From the NCBI RefSeq assembly GCF_048553715.1, contig NZ_JBLZNC010000001.1, forward strand, positions 310,001 to 374,000: a stretch of 64,000 bases of DNA, given 5' to 3'. Below, in pieces: positions 26,778-36,387 of this stretch. The position numbers and the translations under genes are program-made. Position 1 is the stretch's first letter. Every line of letters begins with the position of its first letter. Origin of the DNA: Sagittula sp048553715. Its GTDB lineage: Bacteria > Pseudomonadota > Alphaproteobacteria > Rhodobacterales > Rhodobacteraceae. The notes beneath the pieces were generated by a model that was given only the letters and a program-made list of their open reading frames with translations, had not been told where the DNA came from and made no database searches.

Positions 26778-27550
26778 CTGGGCGGGCAGGTAGCGGTGGC
26801 CTCGCGCACCGCGCGCAGGGCGTGGCGCACATAAAGCGGGTTGGGACGCGTGATCATCCCAGTGGCATAGCCCCAGCGTCGCGCGCGGTCTGCCTGTTCT
26901 TGCGTCATGGTCAACCGGCCTGCGTAGCGCTGGTTTCCGTCCTGCACCGGTTCGCGCAGACCGGTTTCCGGCACCTGCAAAAAGGCCGCCAGACGGTTCT
27001 GCGCCCGCTGGGGGTCGACTACCAGATCCTCGTACCGCAGGACCATCACCGAATGCAGATAGCTTAGGTCCCGGGCCACGATGTCATGGGCCTCCAGCCA
27101 GTGATCGATCATCGCCGCCCCCGTCTGATCGACCCATTTGGCGGCGGCGGCGGCGACCGCCTCGGGATGGCGCATCACAACCACGAATTGCGCGGTTGGA
27201 AACAGTTGCTGGTACAGGCGCATGCGCGTCAGGTTCACCGGCGATTTCTCGACCCGCCACGGGGCATCGGTGAAATAGGGCGCCCAGTCAGCCTCGATCC
27301 TTAGGCGGGTTTCTAAATTGTCGTACCGGCTGCCTTCGATGTGATGCTGGGCGGGGTCGGTGGCAAACTGCATCGGCGCACCGTCGCGCGCGGTATGGGG
27401 AATGGCTCCTTGCAGATAGACGCCCTCGTTTTCGGGAACGGGAGCGTTTTCGATGGCGCTGACCTGCGGCAGGCTGGCGATCATCCGCGCCACAAGGCTG
27501 GTGCCGGAACGGTGCAATCCGCCCACGAATACATAACGATGGCCGGTCAT
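26753..27550 (-). CDS. Sulfotransferase family protein
   Basis: A 265-residue PAPS-dependent sulfotransferase. The 5'-phosphosulfate loop is FVGGLHRSGTS at residues 8-18. The 3'-phosphate-binding motif is FVVVMRHPEAVAAAAAKW near residues 120-140, and RYEDLVVDP is near 170. No transmembrane anchor is seen, so it is cytoplasmic. It transfers sulfate to a hydroxyl or amino group of an unknown acceptor. It diverges from a glycosyltransferase gene set with a 202-base gap, so the acceptor could be a product of that set (inference). Confidence 0.85.
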   Translation of the reverse strand: MTGHRYVFVGGLHRSGTSLVARMIASLPQVSAIENAPVPENEGVYLQGAIPHTARDGAPMQFATDPAQHHIEGSRYDNLETRLRIEADWAPYFTDAPWRVEKSPVNLTRMRLYQQLFPTAQFVVVMRHPEAVAAAAAKWVDQTGAAMIDHWLEAHDIVARDLSYLHSVMVLRYEDLVVDPQRAQNRLAAFLQVPETGLREPVQDGNQRYAGRLTMTQEQADRARRWGYATGMITRPNPLYVRHALRAVREATATCPPSYDTGVSV

Positions 27551-27752
27551 AAGCGGTTGTCTCCTGTGGTGTCAGCGCTGCGATCTAGCGCGCCGCGTCT
27601 GCGCGACAAATGCCGCCAGAATTGCCCGCCATGCGGGTATCACGCCTGCAAGTAATTGATTTCAAATATTTGGGAACCAAGCGTGATTTGCGGTGTTACA
27701 CCCTCGCACCGCCCAAGGGAGGCTGCGATCCAAACAATTGCAGGAGGTTCAT

Positions 27753-29792
27753 ATGCACGTGATGCATGTGGCGCTGGGTGGTTGCCTGACCGCCCCGCCG
27801 GTACGCTATGGCCTGACGGAGGATACGGGCGGCCACATCGCTTATGTGTTGGGTGCCGCCATGGCACAGGCCGCGCGGCCCGACATTGATCGCGTCAGCA
27901 TCGTCACACGTGGCTTCGATGATCCGCAATTGGGGGCAGGCTTTGCCGCCGCAGAGGAGCAAGTCTGCGACAAGTGTCACATTCTGCGGCTGCGCTCTGA
28001 CAGCGCGGCGTATCTGGAAAAGGATGCGCTGTTTGCCGAGCTTCCCGCCTTGGGGCGCGCCTTGATCGCGCTGGTCGACGGGATGGGGCGTGAGCGTCCC
28101 GATGTGATCCACGCGCATTTCGCCGACGCCGCATCGCTCGCATTTGACGTGCGCGCGCGCTTTGGCATTCCGGTGATCTACACGGCCCATTCCCTTGCTG
28201 CGGAAAAGCTGCAGCCGGGCGAGACGGCCACCGGAGCCTTGGCCGCGCGCATTGCGCGGGAACGGCGCGCCATCCAGCAAGCGGATGCCATCATCGCGTC
28301 CTCGCGCGACGAGGTCGAACGCCAGCTTCCTAATCTCGATCCCGCAGCGGAGGGCAAGACACACCGCATCGCGCCCGGCGTAATGCTCGAGGCTTCGGGG
28401 GACGCGGATCGCGCCACAGAATTCCTTGCTCCGTTTTTGCGTGATCCGCAGAAACCTGTCATTCTGGCCATCGCGCGGCCCATCGCGAAAAAGAATCTCG
28501 CGGGCCTGCTGCGCGCTTATGCCAGCGATCCGGTGCTGCAAGAACGCTGCAATCTGGTCATCGTCGCGGGGCTGCGACAGGGGATTACTGCCGGTGCCGC
28601 GCAGGACGCAATCATCACCGAGCTGTTCGATCTGGTGGACCGCAACGATCTGTGGGGCAAGGTCGCCTTGCCGCGTGAACACAGCAGTCGCGATGTTGCC
28701 GATTTGTATGCCTTGGCCGCGCGCGGGGGCGTGTTCTGCAATCCGGCCCTGCACGAACCCTTTGGCCTGACATTGATCGAGGCCGCCAAAAGCGGCGTGC
28801 CCATCGTCGCGACACATAGCGGCGGCCCGAGCGATATCCTCCCCGAATTGGGCTTTGGCGAGCTGGTCGATCCACGCGATGACCGATCCATCGCACAAGG
28901 GCTTCGCCGTTCGCTGGAATCACCGGCACGCGACACCCGCGCGCAAACCGCGCGCCTTGTGGCAGAGCGTGTGTATGATTGGGACACATGGGCGGCGCAA
29001 AGCCTGCCGATGATGCGCCGTCTGCGTGCCGCGCAGCGGTCCACGGTCGCGGGGCACGCGGATTTCCTGCTGGCCTGCGATATCGACAATACGCTGACCG
29101 GTTGCGGCCCGTCTGCATCGCGGTTTGCCCGCTGGCTGGCGCAGGAGGACCGGCAGTCCGGGTTCGTCGTCGCCACCGGCCGATCCGTGGCCGAGGCGCG
29201 CCGCATCCTGTCGGAATGGCACCTGCCGGAGCCGGACACGATCATCTCGTCGACCGGAACAGAGATCTGGCGGCGTCATGGCCACCAGTATCAGCTGTGC
29301 GGTGATTACGCGGCGCATGTCTCGGCCGGGTGGTCGGCACAGGAGGTACGCCGCGCGCTGCAGGACAGTGGCGCGCAGTTCCAACCCGTCTACGACCAAC
29401 GCCGCTGGAAGATCAGCCTGTTCGGAACGCAGACAGACGCCCAACGGATCGAAACACGCCTCGCGCAGGCCGGATTGGCGGTGCGGGTTGTGGCATCGCA
29501 CGGGCGGTTCATCGATCTTTTGCCGCCGTTCGCAGGCAAGGCCGCCGCCATCGGGTTCGAGGCCGCCCGCCGTGGTCTGCCTGACAGCGCCGTGACCGTG
29601 GCCGGTGACAGCGGCAATGACCGCGACATGCTGGAAACCTTTGGTCAGGCGATCCTGCCGTCCAACGCCTTGGCCGAACTCGACACGCTGGCGCAGGGCT
29701 ACCGCTCGCGCAGCGCCCATGCTGCGGGTGTGCTCGACGGCCTGAACCATTTCCGCGTGGGCCAGACGCCCTTGCTTCTGGCCGGAGAATAG
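27753..29792 (+). CDS. Glycosyltransferase GT4 fused to HAD-IIB phosphatase (sucrose-phosphate synthase/phosphatase-like)
   Basis: A 679-residue two-domain protein. Residues 1-430 are a GT4 glycosyltransferase. They begin with SPS-type EDTGGHIAYVLG (donor/acceptor loop) and contain HEPFGLTLIEAAKSGVPIVAT at about 334-354. Residues 438-660 are a HAD-IIB phosphatase with motif I D443-I-D445-N-T447 and motif IV GDSGND around D619. The pairing suggests synthesis of a sugar phosphate such as sucrose-6-phosphate followed by dephosphorylation in the same chain. Related enzymes make mannosylfructose or similar, so the sugar is not certain. The ATG at 27753 follows CAGGAGGTT. It leads a four-gene run with gaps of only 2 to 4 bases or overlaps. 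Confidence 0.85.
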   Translation: MHVMHVALGGCLTAPPVRYGLTEDTGGHIAYVLGAAMAQAARPDIDRVSIVTRGFDDPQLGAGFAAAEEQVCDKCHILRLRSDSAAYLEKDALFAELPALGRALIALVDGMGRERPDVIHAHFADAASLAFDVRARFGIPVIYTAHSLAAEKLQPGETATGALAARIARERRAIQQADAIIASSRDEVERQLPNLDPAAEGKTHRIAPGVMLEASGDADRATEFLAPFLRDPQKPVILAIARPIAKKNLAGLLRAYASDPVLQERCNLVIVAGLRQGITAGAAQDAIITELFDLVDRNDLWGKVALPREHSSRDVADLYALAARGGVFCNPALHEPFGLTLIEAAKSGVPIVATHSGGPSDILPELGFGELVDPRDDRSIAQGLRRSLESPARDTRAQTARLVAERVYDWDTWAAQSLPMMRRLRAAQRSTVAGHADFLLACDIDNTLTGCGPSASRFARWLAQEDRQSGFVVATGRSVAEARRILSEWHLPEPDTIISSTGTEIWRRHGHQYQLCGDYAAHVSAGWSAQEVRRALQDSGAQFQPVYDQRRWKISLFGTQTDAQRIETRLAQAGLAVRVVASHGRFIDLLPPFAGKAAAIGFEAARRGLPDSAVTVAGDSGNDRDMLETFGQAILPSNALAELDTLAQGYRSRSAHAAGVLDGLNHFRVGQTPLLLAGE

Positions 29793-29794
29793 CC

Positions 29795-30955
29795 ATGCGT
29801 GATTTTCCCCAAAGCCTGCGGCCCTTCGGCTACTTCGTCCACCATCAGGGGCGGGGCCATGCGGAGCGCTGTGCCGCCGTGGTCAACGCGTTGCCCGAGG
29901 CGCGCCCCCTCACCATTTTCTGCGCGCGCGACGATATTTTCCCGCCATTGCGCGATAACGCGAACGTTGTGCGCATCCCGTCGCTGTTCGAACCCGCAGG
30001 GGATGAGCCGGACGGGGCGGCGCGGTTGGACACGCCGGACACGGTGCATTGCGCCCCCGTGGGCTGGCGCGGCATTCGTGACGCCATGGGGGCAATGACC
30101 CGGTTCTTTGTCGAAGAAGCTCCAGAGCTGATGATCGTCGACGTCTCGGCAGAGGTGGCGCAGTTAGCGCGCCTGTGTTCCGTCCCCCATGTGAAGATCC
30201 TGCAACACGGAGAGCGGTCAGATCCCGGCCATACCGCCGCCTATGACGGCGCGGCAGGGCTGCTTGCACCGTTTCACGCGCGATTGGCGCAGCCCGATTG
30301 GCAACGCTGGTCATCAAAGACGCTCTATGCACCGGGACTTGGGGTGAACGTGGACCTGCCGTCGCGGGCGGAGGCGCGCAAGCGGCTGGGGCTGGACGAC
30401 CGGCCCGTGGCCTTGGTGGTCAGTGGTGGCGGCGGCAATGGCATATCCGAGGCCCCCTTGGGCGTGGCCGCGCGAAGCTGTCCTGACATGCAGTGGATCA
30501 CCATTGGCGCGGTCCAGCGTGACTGGCACGCGACCTTGCCGCCGAACCTGTCGCACCACGGCTGGGTCGAGAATGCCCCGGATTACATCGCCGCCAGCGA
30601 TCTGGTGGTGTCGTCCACCGGGAACACCACCTGCGCGCAGGTGCTGCAGGCGGGGCTGCCTTGGATCGTTGTGCCGGAATGGCGCTACTTTGACGAACAG
30701 GTTGAAAAGGCGCGCGCCTTGGCCCGCGCGGGGGCGGCGGTGCATCTGCCGCATCTGCCATCCTCGGCGCAGGCGTGGCGCGCGGCGCTGGAACAGGCCC
30801 GCAGCCAGCACGCCCCAGACCAACAACACAAACTGGCAGGTGACGCACAGGCCGCACAACGCACGGCTGACTGGCTGGGCCAGCTTGCCGCGCACCTTTG
30901 GGATGCGCCTGCCAGCACCACAAAGACACTTCAGAAGGACCAAATCCATGCGTGA
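29795..30955 (+). CDS. Glycosyltransferase, MurG/GT28-like
   Basis: A 386-residue GT-B enzyme. The N-terminal half begins GYFVHHQGRGHAERCAAVVNAL, a glycosyltransferase P-loop-like start. The C-terminal half has VALVVSGGGGNGISEA and the nucleotide-sugar-binding region ASDLVVSSTGNTTCAQVLQAGLPWIVVPEWRYFDEQVEKAR, typical of GT28. It starts two bases after the preceding stop and overlaps the next gene by 8 bases, so it is translationally coupled in the cluster. Donor and acceptor are unknown. Confidence 0.8.
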   Translation: MRDFPQSLRPFGYFVHHQGRGHAERCAAVVNALPEARPLTIFCARDDIFPPLRDNANVVRIPSLFEPAGDEPDGAARLDTPDTVHCAPVGWRGIRDAMGAMTRFFVEEAPELMIVDVSAEVAQLARLCSVPHVKILQHGERSDPGHTAAYDGAAGLLAPFHARLAQPDWQRWSSKTLYAPGLGVNVDLPSRAEARKRLGLDDRPVALVVSGGGGNGISEAPLGVAARSCPDMQWITIGAVQRDWHATLPPNLSHHGWVENAPDYIAASDLVVSSTGNTTCAQVLQAGLPWIVVPEWRYFDEQVEKARALARAGAAVHLPHLPSSAQAWRAALEQARSQHAPDQQHKLAGDAQAAQRTADWLGQLAAHLWDAPASTTKTLQKDQIHA

Positions 30956-31922
30956 CGTATCCGTATTGACCATCGCAAAAGGCCGCACAGAGCATCTGCA
31001 TAACGTGGTTCGCGGGTTGGCCGCGCAATCGATCCCCCCGCGTGAGCTGGTGATCGCCGTGATGGATGATCTGCCCTATGACCTGCTGCCGGAAACGCCT
31101 TTTCCCGTGCGCCAGATCCATGTGACCCGCACCGATGGCGAGCTGCCGTTGTCAGCTGCGCGCAATGCGGCGGCGGTGCATGCCATGGGGGATGTCCTTG
31201 CCTTTGTGGATGTGGATTGCATCCCGCACCCCGATCTTGTGGCGGATGTGGCCGATGCCTGTCATCCGGGGCGTGGGCTCGTGATGGGCGAGGTCGCATA
31301 TCTACCCAAAGGGGCCACGGACAAAGGTCTGCAATTCAACATCTTCGACCGTATCGGGGTGCGCCATTCCGACCGGCAGGCGCCGCCCCGTTTTGGACTG
31401 ATGAAATGCGAGGATTACCGCTGCTTCTGGTCGCTGAACTTTGCCATGCACCGCGACGACTGGGCGCTGTCGGGCGGCTTTGACGAAGGGTATTACGGCT
31501 ACGGCGGGGAAGACACCGATTTCGGTCGGGTGCTGGACCATCGCGGGATCGACATCTGGTGGATGAAGGGCGCAAAGGTCTATCACCAATACCACGACCA
31601 CTGCATGCCACCGGTGCATCACTTGCATTCGGTCGTGCGCAACGCCGAGTATTTCGCAAGCCGTTGGGGCCATCGCACCATGGGCCATTGGCTGCATGCC
31701 TTCCATCTGATGGGGCTGATCGACAATGCCCCCGAGGGGTTGACCATTTTGCGCGAACCCGATGCGGCGGACCTGGACATGTGCCGCCAGACAGAAGACA
31801 TGCCCTACGCCAACAGCCGCCGCGTGATGGACAAACTGCAGGCCGAACTGGGCACGGAGGCCGACCGGCGCCGCGCGGCAGAGGCTGGCGAGGCCGCGAT
31901 CTCGGCCATCGCGGCGGAATAA
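30948..31922 (+). CDS. Glycosyltransferase family 2 protein (galactosyltransferase-like C-terminus)
   Basis: A 324-residue GT-A enzyme. It starts VSVLTIAKGRTEHLHNVVRGL, with the divalent-metal motif FVDVDCIPHPDL near residue 85. It has the Glyco_transf_7C-type acceptor region NFAMHRDDWALSGGFDEGYYGYGGEDTDFGRVL near 163-195. The His-rich stretch YHQYHDHCMPPVHHLH follows. It overlaps the preceding gene and lies 4 bases before the next. ATG at 30948 is set by the overlap and the domain start. Confidence 0.85.
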   Translation: MRDVSVLTIAKGRTEHLHNVVRGLAAQSIPPRELVIAVMDDLPYDLLPETPFPVRQIHVTRTDGELPLSAARNAAAVHAMGDVLAFVDVDCIPHPDLVADVADACHPGRGLVMGEVAYLPKGATDKGLQFNIFDRIGVRHSDRQAPPRFGLMKCEDYRCFWSLNFAMHRDDWALSGGFDEGYYGYGGEDTDFGRVLDHRGIDIWWMKGAKVYHQYHDHCMPPVHHLHSVVRNAEYFASRWGHRTMGHWLHAFHLMGLIDNAPEGLTILREPDAADLDMCRQTEDMPYANSRRVMDKLQAELGTEADRRRAAEAGEAAISAIAAE

Positions 31923-31926
31923 GGCG

Positions 31927-33051
31927 ATGCGGATCGCGGTCATCGGACATGTGCGCTTTCCGATCAAACCGCCGTTCATGGGCGGGATGGAAGCGCATTG
32001 CTGGCATCTATGTCGCGGGCTTCGGGCGCGTGGCCATGATGTGGTGCTGTTCGCCGCTGGCGACAGCGACTGGGGCGGGCCGGTGGTGCCGCTTCTGCCC
32101 GAGCATTACGACGACCGCTTTCCATGGCACCAGTGGCATGGCACCGATACGTTGAATGCCCATCTCGACAGCCATATGGCGGCGGTTTTGCCTGCCTTGC
32201 GCGATGGCGGATTTGATGTGATCCACAACAACAGCCTGCACCGGTTTCCGCCGCGTTTTGCTCGACGGGACCGCGTGCCTATGCTCACTTCACTGCATGT
32301 GCCGCCCTTTGATGTGCTACAGCGCGCCGTGGCCGACAGTGGCGCCCCTTGGGCACGGTTCACCACCTGTTCGAGCCGCCAGAAACGGGCATGGTTTACT
32401 GCGGATCGCGCGCATCATGCCCATGTGGCCCCCAACGGCATCGATCCCGCCGACTGGCCTTGGCAGGCTCAGGGCAACGGACGCGCGGTCTGGATGGGGC
32501 GGATCACGCCGACCAAGGGCGCGCATCTTGCGGTGGCGGCAGCACGCCGCGCGGGCGTGGGGCTGACCCTGTTTGGCACAATTGAGGACCGCGAATATTT
32601 CGACACGCAGGTTGCGCCGCTGCTGGGGGGCGAGATCACCTATGGTGGCCACCTTGGGGCGCAAGATCTGGCCCGCGAGATCGGGCAATATTCCGTTCTG
32701 GTGTTCACGCCGCTTTGGGACGAACCCTTTGGCCTTGTCGCGATCGAGGCGATGTCCTGCGGCCTGCCTGTGGCGGCCATCGAAAACGGTGCCATCCGCG
32801 AAGTCGCCGGAGAGGCGGGGCGCTACAGCACCGCCGACGCTGATGATCTGGCGCGGGCCATCACACAGGCGATGGACATTCCCAGACGCGTGCCGCGCGC
32901 GGGGGTGCAGGGCCGGTTCACCCTGACCCATATGCTGGAGCGGTACGAGAACTTGTATGCCCACTGCATCGACGGGCTGACAGCGCCAGCCGCGCCCGTG
33001 TCCTATCGCGACATCGAATTGCCAGCGGGCCGAGAATTGGCGGCTCAGTGA
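31927..33051 (+). CDS. Glycosyltransferase family 4 protein
   Basis: A 374-residue GT-B glycosyltransferase. The N-terminal domain opens MRIAVIGHVRFPIKPPFMGGMEAHCWHLCRGLRARGHDV. The C-terminal domain contains VWMGRITPTKGAHLAV and the donor-site motif LWDEPFGLVAIEAMSCGLPVAAIENG. It closes the four-gene glycosyltransferase run; 153 bases then separate it from the Anbu operon. The acceptor is unknown. Confidence 0.88.
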   Translation: MRIAVIGHVRFPIKPPFMGGMEAHCWHLCRGLRARGHDVVLFAAGDSDWGGPVVPLLPEHYDDRFPWHQWHGTDTLNAHLDSHMAAVLPALRDGGFDVIHNNSLHRFPPRFARRDRVPMLTSLHVPPFDVLQRAVADSGAPWARFTTCSSRQKRAWFTADRAHHAHVAPNGIDPADWPWQAQGNGRAVWMGRITPTKGAHLAVAAARRAGVGLTLFGTIEDREYFDTQVAPLLGGEITYGGHLGAQDLAREIGQYSVLVFTPLWDEPFGLVAIEAMSCGLPVAAIENGAIREVAGEAGRYSTADADDLARAITQAMDIPRRVPRAGVQGRFTLTHMLERYENLYAHCIDGLTAPAAPVSYRDIELPAGRELAAQ

Positions 33052-33204
33052 CCTTTCTCAAGACGTGATTGGCAAATCGCGCCGCCCAAGAACATGCACA
33101 AATTTCAGGCGAAATTCGCCTATTTTGCGAAACCCGCTCTTTCTGCTCTGGTGAATAGCCATGGAAAAGTGTCTGATTTCAGAGGGAAGCTGGAAGGGTG
33201 CGGC

Positions 33205-34629
33205 ATGGAGCAGGAACCAATTTTTGATGAAATGTGGGGCAGTGATGACCGGTTGCGGTCTCCTTACCAGAAATTTCACGCCTGGTTTGACAGCGAAGAT
33301 CCGAAACGATTGCGGGCCAAACAGCGCGAGGCCGAAGAGCTTTTCCGCCTGACCGGCATCACCTTCAACGTCTATGGCCGCGCCGAGGCAGAGGAACGGC
33401 TCATTCCCTTTGACATCATTCCGCGCGTTATCTCGGAACGGGAATGGACAAAGGTCACAAAGGGCATCGAGCAGCGCGTCCGCGCGATCAATGCCTTTTT
33501 GTACGACATCTACCACGGACAAGAGATCATCAAGGCAGGGCGCATCCCGCGTGAGATGATCAGCGAGAACGCAGCCTTCGAGCCGCAGATGATCGGGGTC
33601 ACACCGCCGGGCGGGATTTATACGCATATCGTGGGGATCGATCTGGTGCGCACGGGGCCGGACGAGTTCTTTGTGCTCGAAGACAACGCCCGCACGCCCA
33701 GCGGGGTCAGCTATATGCTGGAGAACCGCGAAACCATGCTGCAGATGTTCCCGGAGCTGTTTTCCAGCAACCGGGTGAAGGGGGTGCAGAACTATCCCAC
33801 GGATCTGCGCCGGTCGCTGGCGGCCTGCGCGCCGTCGATGACAACCACCCAGCCGGTGGTCGCTGTGCTGACGCCGGGGATCTACAATTCGGCCTATTAC
33901 GAACACGCCTTTCTGGCCGATCAGATGAGCGCGGAACTGGTCGAAGGCCACGACCTGCGCGTGGTCGATGGCCGCGTGGCGATGCGCACAACCCAAGGGT
34001 ACAAACCCGTCGATGTGCTGTATCGCCGCGTCGATGACGAATACCTCGATCCGCTGAATTTCAATCCCGAAAGCCAGCTGGGCGTGCCCGGTCTGATGGA
34101 CGTCTACAAGGCGGGCGGCATCACCATCGCCAACGCGCCGGGGACCGGCATCGCCGATGACAAGGCGATCTACAGCTACATGCCCGATATCGTCGAATTC
34201 TACACCGGAGAGCGGCCTTTGCTGCAAAACGTGCCCACGTGGCGGTGTTCCGAGCCGGATCAACTGGCCTATGTGCTCGACAATCTCGAAGAACTGGTGG
34301 TCAAGGAAGTCCACGGATCGGGCGGCTACGGCATGTTGATCGGCCCGACGGCGTCGAAGAAAGAGATCGCGGCCTTTAGGCGCAAGCTTACGACGCGGCC
34401 TTCGAACTACATCGCGCAGCCCACGCTCAGCCTGTCGACCGTGCCGATTTTCGGCCGTCGTGGTCTGACCCCGCGCCATGTGGATCTACGCCCCTTTGTC
34501 CTTGTCAGCCCCAATGAAATCAAGGTGACCGCCGGCGGTCTGACCCGCGTGGCGCTGAAAAAGGGGTCTTTGGTCGTCAACTCCAGTCAGGGCGGCGGCA
34601 CCAAAGACACCTGGGTTCTGGAGGACTGA
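33205..34629 (+). CDS. Circularly permuted type 2 ATP-grasp protein (Anbu-associated)
   Basis: A 474-residue member of the circularly permuted ATP-grasp family, predicted peptide-bond-forming ligases. It opens EPIFDEMWGSDDRLRSPYQKFHAWFD. It contains FVLEDNARTPSGVSYMLENRE, the metal/ATP region LDPLNFNPESQLGVPGLMDVYKAG, and VKEVHGSGGYGMLIGP near residue 370. ATG 33205 is chosen because TGGAAGGG precedes it and the family start follows. First gene of the alpha-E/transglutaminase/Anbu operon, a known conserved set thought to make and handle a short peptide tag. Next gene after 4 bases. Confidence 0.9.
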   Translation: MEQEPIFDEMWGSDDRLRSPYQKFHAWFDSEDPKRLRAKQREAEELFRLTGITFNVYGRAEAEERLIPFDIIPRVISEREWTKVTKGIEQRVRAINAFLYDIYHGQEIIKAGRIPREMISENAAFEPQMIGVTPPGGIYTHIVGIDLVRTGPDEFFVLEDNARTPSGVSYMLENRETMLQMFPELFSSNRVKGVQNYPTDLRRSLAACAPSMTTTQPVVAVLTPGIYNSAYYEHAFLADQMSAELVEGHDLRVVDGRVAMRTTQGYKPVDVLYRRVDDEYLDPLNFNPESQLGVPGLMDVYKAGGITIANAPGTGIADDKAIYSYMPDIVEFYTGERPLLQNVPTWRCSEPDQLAYVLDNLEELVVKEVHGSGGYGMLIGPTASKKEIAAFRRKLTTRPSNYIAQPTLSLSTVPIFGRRGLTPRHVDLRPFVLVSPNEIKVTAGGLTRVALKKGSLVVNSSQGGGTKDTWVLED

Positions 34630-34633
34630 GGCG

Positions 34634-35575
34634 ATGCTGGGAAAAACCGCCAATGGCCTGTACTGGATGTATCGCTCGCTGGAGCGTGCCGAAAACACCG
34701 CGCGGCTGATCGAAACCGGTCAGCGCATCGGCCTGACCCGTCTGGAACTGGGCGAGAACGAATGGCAATCGGTGCTGCAGACCGCAGGCACGCTGGCCCT
34801 GTTCGAAACCAACCGGGACGAGGTGACAAAGGATGCGGCCATCGACTGGCTGCTGCGTGACCGCGCCAATCCGTCCTCTGTTCTGTCGTCGATTGAAAAC
34901 GCCCGCCAGAACGCGCGGCTTGTGCGCACGGCGCTCACGCATGAGGTCTGGGAAGCCACTAACTCCGCCTATATGTGCGCGCGCGAGCTTTTGGCCCGCA
35001 AGGTCAGTGAGCGGGATCTGCCTGCGGTGCTTGGGGCCTTGCGGCAACGCACGGCGCTGGTGCGCGGGATGACCCACGGCACGATGTTGCGCAACGAGAT
35101 CTACGACTTTGCCCGCCTTGGCACCTTTATCGAACGTGCCGACAACACGGCGCGCATCATCGATGTGAAATACTATGTGCTGCTGCCCTCGGGCAATGCG
35201 GTGGGCGCGCCTTTGGACAACGTGCAATGGGAAACCATTTTGCGGTCGGTATCGGCGCGGGGTGGCTTTCGCATGGAATACGGGGCAGGGGCCGGCACCC
35301 GCGAGATCGCGCAGTTCCTGATCCTCGACCGGCGCATGCCACGTTCGCTGGCGTTCTGCGTGCGCAAGCTGCGCGACAATCTCGGCTATCTTAATCGTGG
35401 TCGGCTGCGGCCGGGCTTGGCGCAGCTCAAGGCGCTGCATATCGAGCGTACCTACCTCAGCCATGATATCGATGCGGTCTTTGACTACGGGCTGCACGAA
35501 TACATCCAGAAGGTGCTGATGCTCTTGTCCGAGGTCTCCGGCCAGATTGAAACCGATTTCCGCTTCTACGAGTGA
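34634..35575 (+). CDS. Alpha-E domain-containing protein
   Basis: A 313-residue all-helical protein of the alpha-E family. It starts MLGKTANGLYWMYRSLERAENTARLIE, repeated in type as FARLGTFIERADNTARIIDVKYY near residue 158. The pattern of paired acidic helices is diagnostic. It is always found beside the ATP-grasp and transglutaminase genes, as here (4-base gaps on both sides). The molecular role is not established; a helper of the ligase is the usual proposal. Confidence 0.9.
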   Translation: MLGKTANGLYWMYRSLERAENTARLIETGQRIGLTRLELGENEWQSVLQTAGTLALFETNRDEVTKDAAIDWLLRDRANPSSVLSSIENARQNARLVRTALTHEVWEATNSAYMCARELLARKVSERDLPAVLGALRQRTALVRGMTHGTMLRNEIYDFARLGTFIERADNTARIIDVKYYVLLPSGNAVGAPLDNVQWETILRSVSARGGFRMEYGAGAGTREIAQFLILDRRMPRSLAFCVRKLRDNLGYLNRGRLRPGLAQLKALHIERTYLSHDIDAVFDYGLHEYIQKVLMLLSEVSGQIETDFRFYE

Positions 35576-35579
35576 TCCC

Positions 35580-36377
35580 ATGCGCCTGACGATCCGCCAT
35601 GAAACAAGCTACCGCTTTGACAGCCCTGTAAAATACGGGCTGCAGCAGCTGCGCAAGACGCCGAAACCCACCTACAATCAATCGGTTGTGCAATGGCGCA
35701 CCAGCGTGACCGGCGGCCATCAGGAACTGAGCTACGAGGACCACCATGGCAATACGGTGGAGCTCATAGGCTTTGCCCGCGACGCCCAAGAGCTGAGCCT
35801 GGTCAGTGAAGGGGTGGTCGATCTGTCCGACAGCAGTGGCATTCTGGGCCGCCATCGGGGCAAGACACCGCTGTGGCTGTATCTGCGCAGCACAGACCAG
35901 ACCACGCCGGGCAGCGGGGTGCGGGCGCTGGTGCGCGATGTGCCAAAGGCGCAACCCTTGGAGCAGTTGCACGCCATGGCAGCGCTGATCCGCGACCGTG
36001 TGCCTTACACACTCGGCGCATCCGAACCGGACTGGAGCGCCGAGGACGCGATCACCGCCGGTGCCGGCGTCTGTCAGGACCACACCCATATCTTTATCAG
36101 CGGCGCGCGCGCGCTTGGCTGTCCGGCGCGCTATGTTTCGGGCTATCTGATGCTCGACGACCGCACCGTACAGGATGCGATGCACGCCTGGGCCGAAGCC
36201 CACGTCGACGGCCTGGGCTGGGTCGGTTTCGATGTCTCGAACGGAATTTCACCGGATACACGTTACGTTCGTGTGGCCACAGGTCTGGACTATGCCGAAG
36301 CAGCCCCTGTATCGGGAATGCGGGTCGGCGGCACATCGGAAACCTTGTCCGTCGAAATCGAAGTGACGCAACAATAG
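35580..36377 (+). CDS. Transglutaminase-like cysteine peptidase family protein
   Basis: A 265-residue protein. The N-terminal beta domain (MRLTIRHETSYRFDSPVKYG) is the bacterial transglutaminase-like N module. The catalytic triad is complete: C165 (GAGVCQDHTHIF), H202 (MHAWAEAHV) and D218 (GFDVSNG). It has no signal peptide and is therefore cytoplasmic. The predicted activity is peptide cleavage or transfer on the product of the neighbouring ATP-grasp ligase. Third gene of the Anbu operon. Confidence 0.92.
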   Translation: MRLTIRHETSYRFDSPVKYGLQQLRKTPKPTYNQSVVQWRTSVTGGHQELSYEDHHGNTVELIGFARDAQELSLVSEGVVDLSDSSGILGRHRGKTPLWLYLRSTDQTTPGSGVRALVRDVPKAQPLEQLHAMAALIRDRVPYTLGASEPDWSAEDAITAGAGVCQDHTHIFISGARALGCPARYVSGYLMLDDRTVQDAMHAWAEAHVDGLGWVGFDVSNGISPDTRYVRVATGLDYAEAAPVSGMRVGGTSETLSVEIEVTQQ

Positions 36378-36387
36378 GAAGACCTGA

